The notes under the pieces were generated by a model. It made no database searches and was not told where the DNA came from. It saw nothing but the letters and a program-made list of their open reading frames with translations. From Laguncularia racemosa (lineage: Eukaryota; Streptophyta; Magnoliopsida; Myrtales; Combretaceae), in contig JBBMOL010000196.1 in the NCBI GenBank assembly GCA_037954665.1, forward strand, positions 186,001-250,000: DNA of 64,000 nt, read 5' to 3'. Below, piece by piece: positions 1 through 12,904 of the stretch (its first letter is position 1; each line of letters opens with the position of its first letter). The translations under genes were made by a program, and so were the position numbers.

Positions 1-1344
1 ATTTAATTAGATCAAAAAGGCTTAAGCTTTTATGTTAACTGGTCTTTGATTAAAATTTATCAATGGCTTCCCTAGGGGAAGAGGAATTTATAAGTGAAGA
101 CAACAGTTTGTAGATTGATCTTAACCTGGAAACCTTCTAACAAATACCGTTTGCACTTACAGTTTTTGAACAAATTACTAGATTTTTTTTCCTTTTTTTT
201 TTTTCATTAACTTAGGTCAGAGACAAGGTTTAAAAGAGCATAATGGATTAGATCGAAGTAAATGTCTCTATTGTATTATCATCATCATTAATTTAGATAT
301 GTTGTTCCTTTAGTCTGATAAGACAGGCTAGAACCTCTCCTTTGTATTTGTTTCAAGTTGGAACTAGACAGAAATCTAACCTTTATGTATGTTGTTACAT
401 GACTTGTGCGTCTGAGAAGTGAGAAGCTTGCTGAATTAAGATATTTGCTCTGGAGTTCATATTCATCGCCATTGTGTATGGACATGGTTAGTGTTTCTTT
501 TATATTTAAAAAGGAAACATGGCCTTAATCACAAGATTCTATTTGTTTTGAATTTTGCTTGAAATATTTTATTGTTAGCCATCATTTTTCTATTAAATAT
601 CGATCCTACCCCTCTCCCTTTCTTGAAAATACAGTCTTGCTCCACCATTCGCTTATATGTACTAGTAGATATAGGAGTATCACAAACTTCAAAAGAGTGT
701 TTTCAAATCTATCTCAGGATTAAATATTGATACATTGAAGTTTAGAAGAAGTTAAGAGTTGGATAATCCTAAGATAACCCAATTGTTTTTTCCACTTTCT
801 AGACTTATTCATGGATGGCTGTTTTGTAAAACCTATACTTGTTTCTTATGTGTATGAAAATAGTGTCATTCGCTTGTAGAAATTTTTTGTTGACGACATG
901 TGATTTTCTTGTATATGATAGGCTTGTAAGTCTGAAAGTGTAGTTAAGATTCTACTCAAAGATGCAAAACTAGTTAGTGTGGATATGTAAAGTTTCATTT
1001 TCCTACCGTCCGGATGCTAGTCTTGTGGTTCATTATGTGCATATCTAATGGTACTTCTCTCTTCTTGCAGCCTTTCTTTATCATGGCTCCAAGTTGAAGC
1101 CCGTGTTCTTTTGTGTAAAACATGACCAAGCAAACAACTTTACCTAGAAAATATCTCCATATTATAGTGTACTTTGAGCATGAACTCCCTAATGTTTTGA
1201 CGTCTCTTAAGCTATTTCCCAAGTTAAAATTTTGAGCAATTGAACTAATTTTTATTTCATCTAAATCAATTTAAGCAGTCAGCTATTTGTTGATATGTTT
1301 CTTCGCTAATATGCAATTTTGATCTGGGATAAATTAACTGCAAA
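1..1344. other. AT-rich sequence without recognisable gene
   Basis: Stop codons are frequent in all frames and the few short open frames (under 80 codons) show no recognisable motif, no codon bias and no conserved domain. Short poly-T runs occur near 181-205. I see no promoter or RNA gene that I can defend. Confidence 0.5.
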
Positions 1345-1354
1345 AGAATTGAGG

Positions 1355-1745
1355 GGTATATAAAGAGGCTTATTTTCCTGTCGGATAGGCATAACAACCA
1401 TAAAAGACCCTTTAGATAGTCTTTGTTATTTTTAGTGTTTGGCTTTGTATTTTTAGATATACTTTTATCTTAAAACGTATCAATTTGACTACATTTGTTG
1501 TTTGTCTTGTAATAGTTTTCTAATGGTTTCAACGGTCTTAGATTTAGTCTTAAATCTTTTTTTATTACTGTCATAATCTATTTATTTCCTTTAGGTCATT
1601 AAGGGTACAATTTTAGATAGCTTTCATATACACCAACCATACATAACATAATTAACAAAATCATTAAGGATTTAAGGTCGGGAACAAACTTGTACAACTT
1701 TTTGGACCTCAAATGGAGTTATTTTGCACATAACTTGTACTCAAT
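1355..1745. repeat. dispersed repeat, copy A
   Basis: This stretch aligns by eye, in the same orientation, with about 4105-4470. Shared landmarks in the same order are a near-identical 'ctttagatagtcttt' block, a T-rich stretch ending 'ttcctttaggtc', 'tatacaccaac', 'cataattaac', 'gaggatttaagg'-like sequence and 'attttgcacata'. It has no coding capacity. It may be an LTR or UTR piece of an unidentified retroelement; family unknown. Confidence 0.6.
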
Positions 1746-1759
1746 TCATTCATCAATTG

Positions 1760-3779
1760 AATAAAATGGATTCAACAATTGATTTTAATTTTTGGACTCA
1801 ATTAGGTTATAACCATGCATGGCGAGAGCAAAAGATCAAGACATGATTAAAATCTCAGGGATTCTATAGTGCAATTATAATCATGGGATAGTCACTTTTC
1901 TACTTACTGGTAAATTTTTCTAATTACAGTAAAAATAAGACTAATTAGCAGTAAAAGAGGCTATCAATAGCTTGTGAGAAGTTGATAGCCTTCATAAGAG
2001 TTATGGGTAATCTTTTTCAGGGTAAGTCACACCCTCATTGAGCAATAAACATAGTAAGTAAAGGTCTCCATGTTCCTTTTTGTCCTTTGATGCATTTAAA
2101 AGAAAAGAAAAAGAAAAGTTTCCTAGAGGTTTCATTATTTTCTTACAATTGTGTGAATTTTTAACTTTTGTATGCACAAGAGGGAACATAGGCCAAACAA
2201 CAAAACCAAAAATTGCAAGGGTATAGAATGCTTAATTAAAGATAATGACCTATGTCTAAACTTCACATGGAATTTATACTTTAGAGGTTTTTGGGGAGTT
2301 TCATTTGCTGTCATTCAATATTCAATCTTCACTTTATATGATTAAAATCTCTAGATATATTCATTAATCTAAATTGTCTTGATGTCATATTATGATTATT
2401 AGGATCACATAAAGGAGAATAGGACAAGTACAATCGATTACACCTACTTTTAGGTATATTTCTTATCTATTTATTAAAATTTAGGAGTTTAGAGTTTATA
2501 TATGAAAGAAAAGGATTTAATATAGATCCATTTTCTTAATCATCAAAAAATAAATAATTAATGTATTTATATATATTTTACTTATTTTATTTTGATAAAA
2601 AATGTGAACTCATTTTTTTGGATCACAAGTGAGTGGGGGTGGGGTGGGACCATGAGAGGAAAGAATATGTATGGCCACAAAAAAAAAGCCGGATAATACA
2701 AACCTAATTTTATTGTGTGCTTGTCTTGCTTACAATAAATTAATAGTCAAAATCTAGCATTTTGGTATGTAAACAAAACACAAGCTCACAAAGGAAATTA
2801 TATATTAAAAAAAAGGATTCATTAGTTAGCACTTTAAGGGTTTAAAAAAGATTTTTTTTTTTTATGATTTTCAACATTGATTGAATGAAAAAATAAACAC
2901 ATATTAAAAGATGAGCTACTTTATTCAATTTTTTATCCAACCACACTAAGCATCATTCATGGTTTTCTTAAAAAAAAAAAAAAAAAATTACACTTGATGT
3001 CATTCTAGTCAAATGAGACAAAGAAGAAAAAGAGAAGGATCATAAGCCAAGACTTACTGCAATTTTAGCCCTCTTTGCTTCATGTTAGGGAAGTGGTAGT
3101 TTTTGGTTAACTAGTGCATGTTTGAGCATAGCATATTTTTGTAAAGACTGTAATGTTTTTGTATCTTTTTAAAATAGTAATGATGTTTTACCAGGAAAAA
3201 AAAATGACTTGCTGCAATTTTCAACATATATATATTTATATATATCCAAAGGGCTTAACTTTTCACATGGAATTGGTTACCAAGAGTTTTGTTGGAGATT
3301 CCCTTCAAGTGGATTAGAATATCGCATCAAGTACATGTCAAGGAAAAGAATGAGACTAAAAAAATATGCATGTTAAATGCCATTATTGAATTTTTCTAAG
3401 TTGTGTCCTCTTTGCTTTATCTCAATTGGATAAAGTTTTAGTTTTACAACAATATATGTGTAATGTCTGTATGATTACAACGTTAGAATTGCTATATAGC
3501 TGAAACTTTGGATGTTTTCTCAATATTTCAAATTATTATATACCATATTTAATTGAACTTCTACTTGTAAGATTTACTACCTCAACTCTCATTGTTTACA
3601 CTTATACTCTTCTATCAATAAGTGTCTAAGTATAATCCAATATAACATTTAGCAATTTTAAATTCCAAATACAAAGTTTGACAAATAAAAATTCAATTTA
3701 AAATGACATTTGACAACTTTAAAATTTAACTTTAAAATTAAAAGTGAGAATTCAAAGTATATGTAAGTCTAAAAGGGAC
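1760..3779. other. AT-rich sequence without recognisable gene
   Basis: No open frame with recognisable content. There are poly-A or poly-T tracts (for example near 2850 and 2970) and a short TA-rich run near 3225-3245. Nothing else is supported. Confidence 0.45.
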
Positions 3780-4040
3780 AAAAACACAAGTGTTTATAGT
3801 TTCAATTTTTGGCAATTTATTATCTAAACATTTGCATTTTACAATTAGTTTTATACTTTCAATTTGGTTGTAATTTAGTATTTGCATTTTCAATTTGGTT
3901 TGGTAAATTAATGTCTAAATGTTCCTTAAATTGCAACCATATTGAATGTACAAATATTAAATTGTAGAAAAACAAAAACTTAAATATTAAATTACCAAAA
4001 AAATAATTGAAAGTACAAGTACTTATGGTACTTTTATGCA
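3780..4040. mobile_element. fold-back / MITE-like inverted repeat
   Basis: The left half (about 3786-3900) and the reverse complement of the right half (about 3901-4035) align over roughly 110-130 bases. Both arms carry, in order, 'tactttcaat', 'ggtaattta'-like, 'acaattt', 'ttcaatttggttg'-like and 'gcaattta' blocks. The element is non-coding, about 260 bp and AT-rich, as expected for a miniature inverted-repeat element or a fold-back remnant. I could not define terminal ends or a target duplication. Confidence 0.5.
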
Positions 4041-4104
4041 AGTCTTATATAACTGCTGACTATGATTTAAGGCAAGAGGCAGTTAATGGAAAATAATTGC
4101 TAGA

Positions 4105-4470
4105 GGCTTAAGGGAGTACATATAGAATGTTAATTTCCTATTTAGTAGATGAAAAAGCCACAAAGGACACTTTAGATAGTCTTTGACTCCTTGTTCTTTT
4201 GATTTAGTGAATTGTAATTCAATTGTTTCAGTGCAACATCTAGTGTTTTTATGATAAGTTTTAATTTTACTCTTGAGGCTTTATTCTACTTGCTCTCATA
4301 ATTCATTTATTTCTTTTCAGTCTTTAAAAGTAGAATTCTAATAATCTTTATATACACCAACTATAGAAATAGCATAATTAACCAAGTCTTTGAGGATTTA
4401 AGGAAGAAAACAAACCTACTAATCTTTCTAGCCTCGAAGAAAATCATTTTGCACATACCTTGTAGTTGAT
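4105..4470. repeat. dispersed repeat, copy B
   Basis: Second copy of the repeat seen at 1355-1745, same strand, about 2.7 kb downstream. The two are clearly diverged, with several small gaps, so the duplication is old. The sequence between the copies is unrelated and AT-rich, so this is not a simple tandem duplication. Confidence 0.6.
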
Positions 4471-4899
4471 TGATTCAACAACTTAATTGGACCAACATAA
4501 TCGTTCATAATGATGTTGATCAAAGGCTCTAACAGAGTTAAGATAGATGGTTGATTCATGTTAACTATTGCCTTTCTTATTCCAAGAACCATCTTTAGTG
4601 GTTTTTGTTACTTAAATATTGCTAATTCACTTTGGTGCTCTTTAGTCATTTATAAATTTATTTAGTAAATACTTCTATTGTAGGTTTTTAATCTATGTTG
4701 AAGCCACATTGTGGGAACAAGGCTTGAGTGTTGTTGTTGTATAGTTTCTAACTCTAGATTGTGAAAATTGAAGCATTTGAATGACCTATGCAGAATGTAC
4801 TAATATTTGCTTAGGTTAGCTTGCATGATTTTGGACCACATATTTTTCAAGCATTAAATCTAAATATCTTTGCTCTGTAGAGAGTAGGAATGAGCATGG

Positions 4900-5312
4900 A
4901 GGATAGTGTAACATGGACAAATTAGGATTACAGGCTGTTAAGCACCTTGATTATTGAAAGGACTAGAAATAGAAGTGTTGACAAGTTTAGAAGAGGTAGT
5001 TAGATTTGGAAGTGGGACAGTAGAAGACATTTAGAAACAATGTTATTTAGGTTTTAAACAAGTTAGAAGTTGTTAGAAAACATTAGACAAGCAATTGGCT
5101 TGAAAGAGAGTTCCTAGATTGGGAAAGTTCATTTTCTTTCATTTATTTTCCTATTACAATTTTATTTAGTTTCCTCATTAATTTTGGTTTCTAGCCTGTA
5201 AATATTTAATATACAATACAACCCTAGACAATCTTTAAAAAAAAATTATATTATTAATAATATTAAGTGATTTTCGCCCTTATATTTGGGTTTCTCACTT
5301 TACATTGTGTCA
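4900..5312 (+). repeat. 3' part of an LTR, CRM-like element 1
   Basis: The end of this LTR is set by the primer site that starts three bases downstream (5315) and by the terminal CA at 5311-5312. The left boundary was not found, so the start is nominal. The stretch is AT-rich with a poly-A run near 5237. No matching 3' LTR was found in the window, so the element is truncated on its right. Confidence 0.5.
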
Positions 5313-5314
5313 GT

Positions 5315-5325
5315 TGGTATCAAAG
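5315..5325 (+). other. primer binding site (initiator Met-tRNA type)
   Basis: TGGTATCAAAG resembles the plant retrotransposon primer site TGGTATCAGAGC, complementary to the 3' end of initiator methionine tRNA, with one change (G to A). It lies directly after the LTR end and six bases before the gag start. Confidence 0.75.
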
Positions 5326-5330
5326 TGAGA

Positions 5331-6560
5331 ATGGCAACTAGTGGAGGTAATGACAATGGCATTCATGATGGTGATAAATATGTTAGGATTCCTCCCCAAA
5401 GGAACGATGCATTGCAATGTTCGAAGCAATATCTAGAGTAACAAATGGATCTTTGATTTTGGTGTTTTAGGAAATGTTTTGAGGAGATTGTAGAATATTT
5501 GGATTCTTTAGGAGTTGATGCACATAGAAAATAGAATGAAAATGAAGGTTAAGGGTAGATTTGGCTCATAGTGACCCTATTAACAAATTGCTCCTACATG
5601 TAGGCAATATGCCTATGATGATGATGATTTAGAAGAAGAGGATGACTTTGGACTACATATGTATGGTCGATGATAGACTTATCAAGGGCATGGGAAGAGA
5701 GATGCTTATAAAGATGATAGAGGTTCTAGAGATTTTCTTTGAAGGTTAACATGCCATGTTTTAATGCTTGTTTAGGTATAAAAGAGTTTTTGGATTAGAT
5801 TGTAGAGGTGAATCGATTCTTTGATTACCTAGAGACTCTCTTAAAGAAAAGAGTTTGAATGGTGGCATGTAGATTAAAAGGTAGAGCATCTACATGGTGG
5901 GAATAGATTTAATCAAGGAGGGCACATGAAGGAAAGGTTTCTATATAAACTTGGTATAGAATGAAGGATTTGTTAAAGAAAGAGTTCTTACCCCTTAACT
6001 ATGAATCGATTTTGTTTCAGCAATATTAAATATGTCAATAGGGGAATGGAGCTATACATAAGTATATTGTAGAATTTATGAGACTTGTAGAAAGCATTAA
6101 CCTCTTTCAATCAAAAGGTCAACAAGTTGATAGATACTTTGATGGCTTTAAACTAGCATTAAGAGATAGATCTAGTGTTCAAGTTATTTGTACATTCTCA
6201 AAAGCTAATAATATGATCCTGAAAGTAGAACTAATGTAGTATGAAAGGAGTAGGGGGAATTATGATAGCTACAAGCTATAGGAACCAGTGAAAGGTTAAA
6301 GCTAATGTTAGAATCCATGACAAAGGATAATAGTAGCAATAGCAGTAGTAGAAATATACGTTACCAAGAAGCGATAGCTGCAAGTAAATGACATATGACT
6401 AAAGTAAAAGATAAGGAGACTGGGAAAGCTGAGAATCCTTATGTTAAGCCCATAGATAGAAAGTGTTTTAGATGTAACTAGCCTAAGCATAAATCTAATG
6501 AGGGTCTTTTGTGAAAGACAATGGATATTGTAGAAAAGGATGAAGAGAATGATGAGATTT
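5331..6560 (+). pseudogene. decayed gag of a CRM-like Ty3/gypsy element
   Basis: Gag would form the capsid and nucleocapsid of the element. Translation begins MATSGGNDNG at 5331, runs through an acidic patch (DDDDLEEEDD near 5616-5645), then the capsid-type gag domain with RLKGRASTWWE near 5873-5907 and a following KKEFLP...FQQY segment, and reaches a zinc-knuckle remnant (CFRCN, stop, PKHK) near 6465-6495. The order and motifs fit gag of the CRM/Reina branch of chromoviruses. It is destroyed by many stops and frameshifts; several stops sit at TAG or TAA where Gln is usual. The last zinc-binding Cys is not visible. Confidence 0.8.
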
Positions 6561-6624
6561 GTGTGAGTTAGATGTAGAGAAAGAAGAGGAGTACGAAGAT
6601 GAAGGTCAACTATTTATGCTTTAA

Positions 6625-7010
6625 AGGTTAATGCTATTGGTAAAGTAAGAGGATTAAACCCAGAAGCACCAAAGTATTTGAAGTCATCATTGATAGTGAA
6701 AGTTGTGAGAATATTATTAGAAGGGATGCAATAAAGAAATTGGAGAAGCATCTAAACCCCTATAACTTAAGGTAGATCAAGATAGAAGTAGGAAAAATAG
6801 AGGTGATAGAGCATTTTAAGGTGTTGTTTTCCATTGGTAAATATGATAATGAAGTTTATTATGATGTAATTGATATGGATGTATGTCATTTATTTTTTAG
6901 AAGACCATGGTAGTATGATATGGATGCCTAACATTTAGGTTAGAATGATGTGTATAAAGTGGAGAAGAATGGAGTGAAGTACACTTTGTTGCCTTTAAAT
7001 GGTGTTGATA
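6625..7010 (+). pseudogene. retroviral-type aspartic protease fragment, element 1
   Basis: The protease would cut the Gag-Pol polyprotein. The readable frame contains an active-site-like segment IDSESCENII (about 6687-6718; the family usually has D-S/G-G) and, downstream, the FSIGKYDNE...CHLFFRRPW segment (about 6827-6910), which matches the end of the protease domain in CRM-type elements. It follows gag in the expected order. The Gly of the active-site triplet is replaced by Glu, and stops interrupt the frame. Reverse transcriptase should follow but is missing: homology ends near 7010. Confidence 0.75.
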
Positions 7011-7209
7011 GGACTTTTTAGGCACAAACCTCTAAGGCCCAATATGACTAATTTAGACCCATGTTTGAGCTCAAAGGGTCAAGACCGAACTCTAATAGAC
7101 CAATACAACCTAGTAGCATCTGTCTCTACTAGTACACCTAAGCTCAAGGTTAGGTCAATTATGTATGACTTGGAACCAGATAAAAAAAAAAGTGAAGAAA
7201 GCTCTAAGT

Positions 7210-7500
7210 AGATAAGGAAGGACCTCAATCAAAGATTCTTCCCCCACATTATCCAAAGCAAATCTTGAGATTGTAAATAAACTTGCTAAATGAAACCTGG
7301 TTTCATCCCCTATAAATAGGGGATGAGACTACATGGTAAAGGATCTTCCATTTTGATGCATACCTTGCACTCTATTACTCTTAAAACCCTTACATTGACT
7401 TAAATATTAGAATTTACACATCAAAGAAACCTCCAACACCCCTCCATGGCCTTACTTTTCCTCTTTTGTAGGTGATGTGACCACTCCCAAAAAATGCCAG
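7210..7500 (+). repeat. LTR-like fragment with a TATA box in a hairpin
   Basis: TATAAATA at 7311-7318 is flanked by the perfect 7-base arms CATCCCC (7304-7310) and GGGGATG (7319-7325). Downstream come 'cttacattgactta' (7389-7402) and 'cttttgtagg', reminiscent of LTR ends of Tat/Ogre-type elements. It abuts the truncated element 1, so it is probably an LTR piece of another element. Lineage is inferred and weak. Confidence 0.4.
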
Positions 7501-8184
7501 CACAATAAAGGGTAAGTCAAAATTACTTGAGAAAAAGAGAACGTTTTTATACTCATGAGTTCGATTCCAAAGTTAATGAAACACTACATATGTCTTTATT
7601 CCTATGAATGAGTTTAGCTCAATGAAAGGGACGAGCACATTATATGGATTTTCACTCTTCTCCAGCTTTAAAGCCTAAAGAAAGGCCCATAAGTTGTTAC
7701 TCATCAAATTTCACGTAACAATATGTTAGTTCTAGCTTGATGAAATAATTAATATTGGACTTTTTCTCTTACTGCTTTTTCTCCTATTTTCGTTCTCTTA
7801 CCATGTCTACATCATACAATTGTCTCTCATTTTGAAGAATTTATCACAAAAATTGATTTTATAATTAAATTCATTTGAGGAGTAGCTTTATAAATTGAAA
7901 CCTTTGTTATATGATGCCTTTCCATTTCTTTTCATGTACCAACCATTTACATACCTCGACATACAATGGTATAAATTAAAATAACCATCTTTTTCCTTTT
8001 CTTTTTTGAACATATGACCAATTATAAATAGTGAATACAAATATATAGGGAGTCTTTTCAGCAAATCATTTTTTTTTTCATCTTATAAAATTAAAAACAA
8101 AGGGAAAAATGAAAATTTTGGAAGATGAGAAAAAAAAAAATACAAAAGTTTATAATTTCAATTTAAAGATTCTTAAAAACACTT
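7501..8184. other. AT-rich sequence without recognisable gene
   Basis: No open frame or motif I can support. A phrase at 7600-7645 (tagctcaatga...gagcacat) resembles the R/U5 phrase of the minus-strand LTRs at 34.9 and 40.2 kb, so part of this may be another LTR scrap. Confidence 0.35.
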
Positions 8185-8590
8185 TGTCATGCCCCTAAGT
8201 AGGGCCTAATAGTGGCATTCCTATGAGTTGTTGTTTAACATGTGCACCTACTGCTCAACAACCATCTTGTGGTTAGAGTGCACGAGATTATAGCTAACCA
8301 CTATCAACCTATTTACATATCATCTATAATACCTATTAATATAAGAAAATGAATAGGGCTATATTTATATACTTCACTTTGAATGACATATCCTTCCAGA
8401 ATCGTAGAGAGTTGGTATCCTCTACCAAATAATAAGAATGGAGAAACCATAGACACATTAGTTAGCTCCTATAACCAAGCCTATTAAGTACATCCTTAGA
8501 TAGGAGAAACACTCTTCATATGGCTACTCTAGTTGACTAATGAGTTTACAAGGTTCACTAAGTATAGGTTTATCTTTAGGTTAAAAAAAT
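8185..8590 (-). repeat. LTR terminal fragment, minus strand
   Basis: It starts TGTCATGCCCC, identical to the start of the solo LTR at 40161 (read on the minus strand this is the LTR 3' end, ...GGGGCATGACA). A second conserved block, 'cgtagagagttggtatcctctacca' in meaning, at about 8402-8427 matches 40357-40383 at the corresponding distance. Similarity fades after about 8500. It is a related LTR, truncated or too diverged to follow. Confidence 0.6.
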
Positions 8591-11001
8591 AAGGTTTTAC
8601 TTATTTTATATAGTTAGTAATTTATTGGAATTAATCTGTAAGTCAAACGTAGTTCCTCAGTCAAGAGGCATGGTCATTAAATGTACTAGAACCCTAGAAG
8701 TTGCTAGCTTTACTACGTTCATACTTAAAGATATACACATACAGTGTACATATGCATGCATGTCTCATATTTATTTATTAATATTATATATGTATATATA
8801 TTTTGTCGATATCAAACATATGTATACTCAGTACACACATGTATATATAAATAAATATAATTATAGACGCATATCTAATACAATCCTTGCTTGTGTGCAT
8901 GTTTAAGAATCACATATTTAAGTTTAATCTAATTTACATTAACATGCTTTATTTAATGGTCTAGACTTCTATCTTCTATCCCCACTTGTTCACAAAGGGC
9001 CATCATGAGGCTTTAGAGGCCTAATAAGAGTCATCGAATTGTATCATAGGTCTAAACTTAATAAATTCAGATAAGAAATTCATTTTGAATTATAGCCCAA
9101 AACTCTATGAATATTTTGTTTGCACTTATATACACTTAATAGCCTTCTACATGGAAAACTAAAAGCATTAATATCCATGCAATATCCTGTGGTCCAATGT
9201 AAGTTAAAAGACACCACCATCTTATCCTTCATTATGCTTCGAACATTTGTAAATGGATTAGACGAAAGTTTCCTCTACCGGTTCTCCATCATTCATCTAT
9301 TTCATCTACGCGAGTTGGATTTCTTTCATGCTATATTTTCATTTTATTTTATATATTTATTATTATTATTATTGTTTTAGCCAAGTTTAAGTTATCGGAA
9401 TTTTCATCTATAGACATAAACCATACTAGTTCAAGTTCCATTAAATAGCCATGGTGGGGTGTGAAATATATATTGTACGTGTTATAGATAGTACCTGCAT
9501 ATGAATGATTTTACACCCATATGTACGTGTTTATATATTATATATATATAGCCTATTATTAGTATCTACATTCGCAGGCACTTAGGTACGAAGTTCGTAT
9601 AAATACTCATGCCTATTGTGACTATATGCGTCTATATATAACACTTGTACCCAGTAAATTTCATATCCATGCCCTACGCTGCATGCGTCTACGAACTTTT
9701 TTTCAGTGGGTGACGATTATATCTTAGCAAGTATCACTGTTTACTCAGATTCCAGTTTTTATACCTACATATATATATACGCGTATATGTCTTTCTATTA
9801 CAACACACGCTCAGTGCTATGTATAATATGGGTGTATATATTCATCCATATATAGATAAGCATAAGAGATTGTAACTTTCTTTTTCTGTGGGTGTGCATT
9901 TTGGGACTAGTTTCTGTGTTTACCATTTCGAGGTTGTATTGTCTTCCTTGTCATCGGCCCTTTAAGAAGATGAGCAGTGCAACTGAGTTTATCACATTTT
10001 AATGTAGAAAAATGAAAACGTCATAAATAACGAGTGCAAACGACCGGTTTTCACCATTGCATGTTCATATGTATCCATGCATGTGTATAGCTCCATGTAA
10101 ATATGCATGCGTAATATATGTATACATAAGACTGTGCATGTATAAAATGCAAACGAATCTTAAATACCTGTGTGATTCCCTGCGAGTACCTGATGTATAA
10201 AAGGAAACTTTTGCCTCCGTTTGAAAACAATTTTAAAGGAGGAATTGTAGGTGGAAATTAGGAGTGTTTGCGTCTATTCGGCGCCTAATGCACATAGGGC
10301 AGAGAAGAAAAAGTATTGTAGGTAATGTTGGGAAACTCTGTAATCAACACCCATCTTCTCTGCTTGAACGGATACTTGTATTATGAATTGTTGTTCGATC
10401 AAGAGTGCTTTATAAGGGTTGAAATTAATTTTGTTTCGGGCCGATTGGACACCATGGTTTTAGTTTTGTTCTTTTATTTTAAAACTATCGAAATTAAAAT
10501 TAATTCTTAGGTGCACTTAATTTAAGGCCTATAACTTATTCTATTAGCTTTTGGTGTGCTTGATCCCTCGCCTATATTATTTATTAAATCAAATTGCCAT
10601 AATTAAAGGGTCAAGACCTTACGTTCCATTTCCCATAACCTTTAATTATTCAAATCTTTATTACTTTTATTGCTATGGAATTTTCAGGTTCCACATCTTT
10701 CTTCTTTCTTCATTTATTTAAATATTTCATGAAATTTACAAGTCAAACTGTTATCACCCGTTATTTAAATATGTGTGTGTGTTTAAATATAGATTAATAT
10801 ATTTATCGTATGTACATCTACATGTATATGCAAATATAGATAACCTATATTTACATGGTATACTTGTGATTTCATATCATAAGTAATTATTTATATAGTT
10901 ATATACAAGCTTTCAAATAGCAGATGTACTTTTATACAATAACAATTGCAAAACATATACCTTTATGAAACTACATAATCTTTATATTGATAAATGCATA
11001 T
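8591..11001. other. AT-rich sequence without recognisable gene
   Basis: The stretch has many TATA, GCATGC and TACGTG-like words (notably 8740-8870 and 9470-10150) and a (TTA)n run near 9356-9375. The open frames are short and have no recognisable product. Part of it may be the rest of the diverged LTR beginning at 8185, but I cannot show that. Confidence 0.4.
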
Positions 11002-11006
11002 AATTA

Positions 11007-12886
11007 TGTAATTACTAATAAATTATTTTATAAATATATATATATATATATATATATGTGCATTTTACCTAGGGTCAACCTTTTCCCTCACTTTTCAATC
11101 CAGAACCCTATTTGCGCTTTAGAGAAACCCTCTTGGAACCTATGGTATAACCTAAGGGAAATCCAATCAAAGAACATTGGAGACCAGTCAATTACAATCA
11201 GTAAGAATCTAAACCTATGGCTATATGCATATAGTTGTGGTGGTATAAACTAAAGATTGTTTGATGACGTACAATCAGGATTTCGGACAAAGGATGAGGT
11301 GAAACAAGCATAGGAGTGATTGATCTAAGAATTTAAGTCGTAACCTGATCAAGTACATAACTCTTGTAATAGTAGAATTAGCATAAATTGGAGTTAATTT
11401 GACATATTTATTTAGAAAATTAGGTTAAGATTAGAAAGAATGAGGAGTTTTGAATCGAAAAAAGGAGTTTGTAGTGAATAGAGAGATACACGGCCTCCCA
11501 ACATGGTTGTGTCATGTCTTGTGTCAAACTGAGGCTATACATGATTGTGTCTCACTTGTGTTAAAAAAAAAAAATCCAGACTACTTAAAAAGGTACACGG
11601 CCTTTAACATGACCATGTTTCGCTCATGTTAAGAGAGAGAGAAATGTATGTGACCTTTGGCATGGTCATGTACTGCCTCATGTTCACCTATACGGTCTTC
11701 AACATGACCGTGTTGGGTTGAAATGCATCCATTTCATTTTAATGTATTGAGATACAATTCTAAGATCATGTAATTGGGATTATGTAAAGGTTTGAAGGAT
11801 TTGTAAAGCTATAGACGTGTATGAGAAAATTAAGATTTGCAAAGTCAGATACGTGTATCTTATGTGTTGTTTGATTTGTTAGGTTAGATATTGTGTGTAG
11901 ATTAATTATTGTTATAAGTGAACCTAATTGTGTGCACATGTGTTTATGATTTGCTGACTTTGAGAAATCGAGTGTGAGGTTATAGTGCTCTTGGGGCTGC
12001 ACCTTGATGATTGGTATGTGACGTTATCCCTAATGGAGTCATGTACTGAAATGATCTTGGTAACATGTGAAAGGATATTATGAAAGGACTCATGTTTGTA
12101 GAAGGATGTTGTGAAAGGACTATGGACTTATGGACTCATGGAAAGTGGGGAGTATCCACTGTCATATATATATATTATTACACATGGAATAGACTCATTG
12201 ATAAAGAAGAGTATTCTTTGTCATGTATATATATATGTGTGTGTATATATATTGTTTACGAAAAGATTGTGTGGTTATGTGTAAGGATGTATGATGATTC
12301 TGATGATGAGACTTGTGTGCTAGTTAAATATTATAAGAGATAAATAAACGATGTATGAATATTATATTGCATCATGTGTGTGTTAGTATTTCTCTCATGG
12401 CATGCGTATGTGTGCATAGGTATACATAGTGTTGGGATTTAGCTTACCCTTTATGGGAACCATTTTTAGTTGTAGGTGCCATAAGAGAGATTGTAGGGTA
12501 TGATGAGACCCTAGTAGAGACCAATCAGGATACTAAGGAGAATGTCAAATATGTATACTATGATGAGTAGTATTTTGAGGAAGTGAAAGAAAAGATAGGG
12601 GATATCTTCGTAAATGTGGTTTTTAGTCTGTTGTTAGAATTTTAAGTTGTTGAAAGCTTCTGCTGTATTTAAATGAAGACATAGAATATGAATTATGTTT
12701 CCTTGAAAGGTTGTTGTAATATTTGAATTCATGAATTCTTCCATTGTAATGATGTGGGAGTTTAATTATCATTATGAATACTTGAAGGTTAATGTTTGGA
12801 GAATTGTAGCATCTAAGCCTTTATGTGTCTTCACGCTATGATGACACGTGGTAGGCCGTAGCGTTCCTAGGTTCTAAGGCGTTATA
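11007..12886 (+). repeat. 5' LTR of the Tekay-like element
   Basis: About 1.88 kb. From 11491 onward it aligns colinearly with 18964-20322. It holds a (TA)n run at 11034-11057, a cluster of ACACGG/CCGTGT-type half palindromes at 11488-11740, and near 12430-12480 a phrase (tagcttacc...ttttagttgtaggt) common near the end of such LTRs. The two LTRs are heavily diverged, so the insertion is old. Confidence 0.8.
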
Positions 12887-12893
12887 GCTTAGA

Positions 12894-12904
12894 TGGTATA
12901 GAGC
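12894..12904 (+). other. primer binding site (initiator Met-tRNA type)
   Basis: TGGTATAGAGC is a one-base-changed version of TGGTATCAGAGC, seven bases after the LTR end at 12886. Position and sequence fix the 5' LTR boundary. Confidence 0.75.

Noticed and set aside
7558..7568. AGTTCGATTCC, similar to a tRNA B box
   Set aside because: No A box at the right distance upstream and no acceptor-stem pairing.
8625..8906. 93-codon open frame rich in Tyr, His and Ile
   Set aside because: Falls in TATA/CATG-rich simple sequence; no domain.
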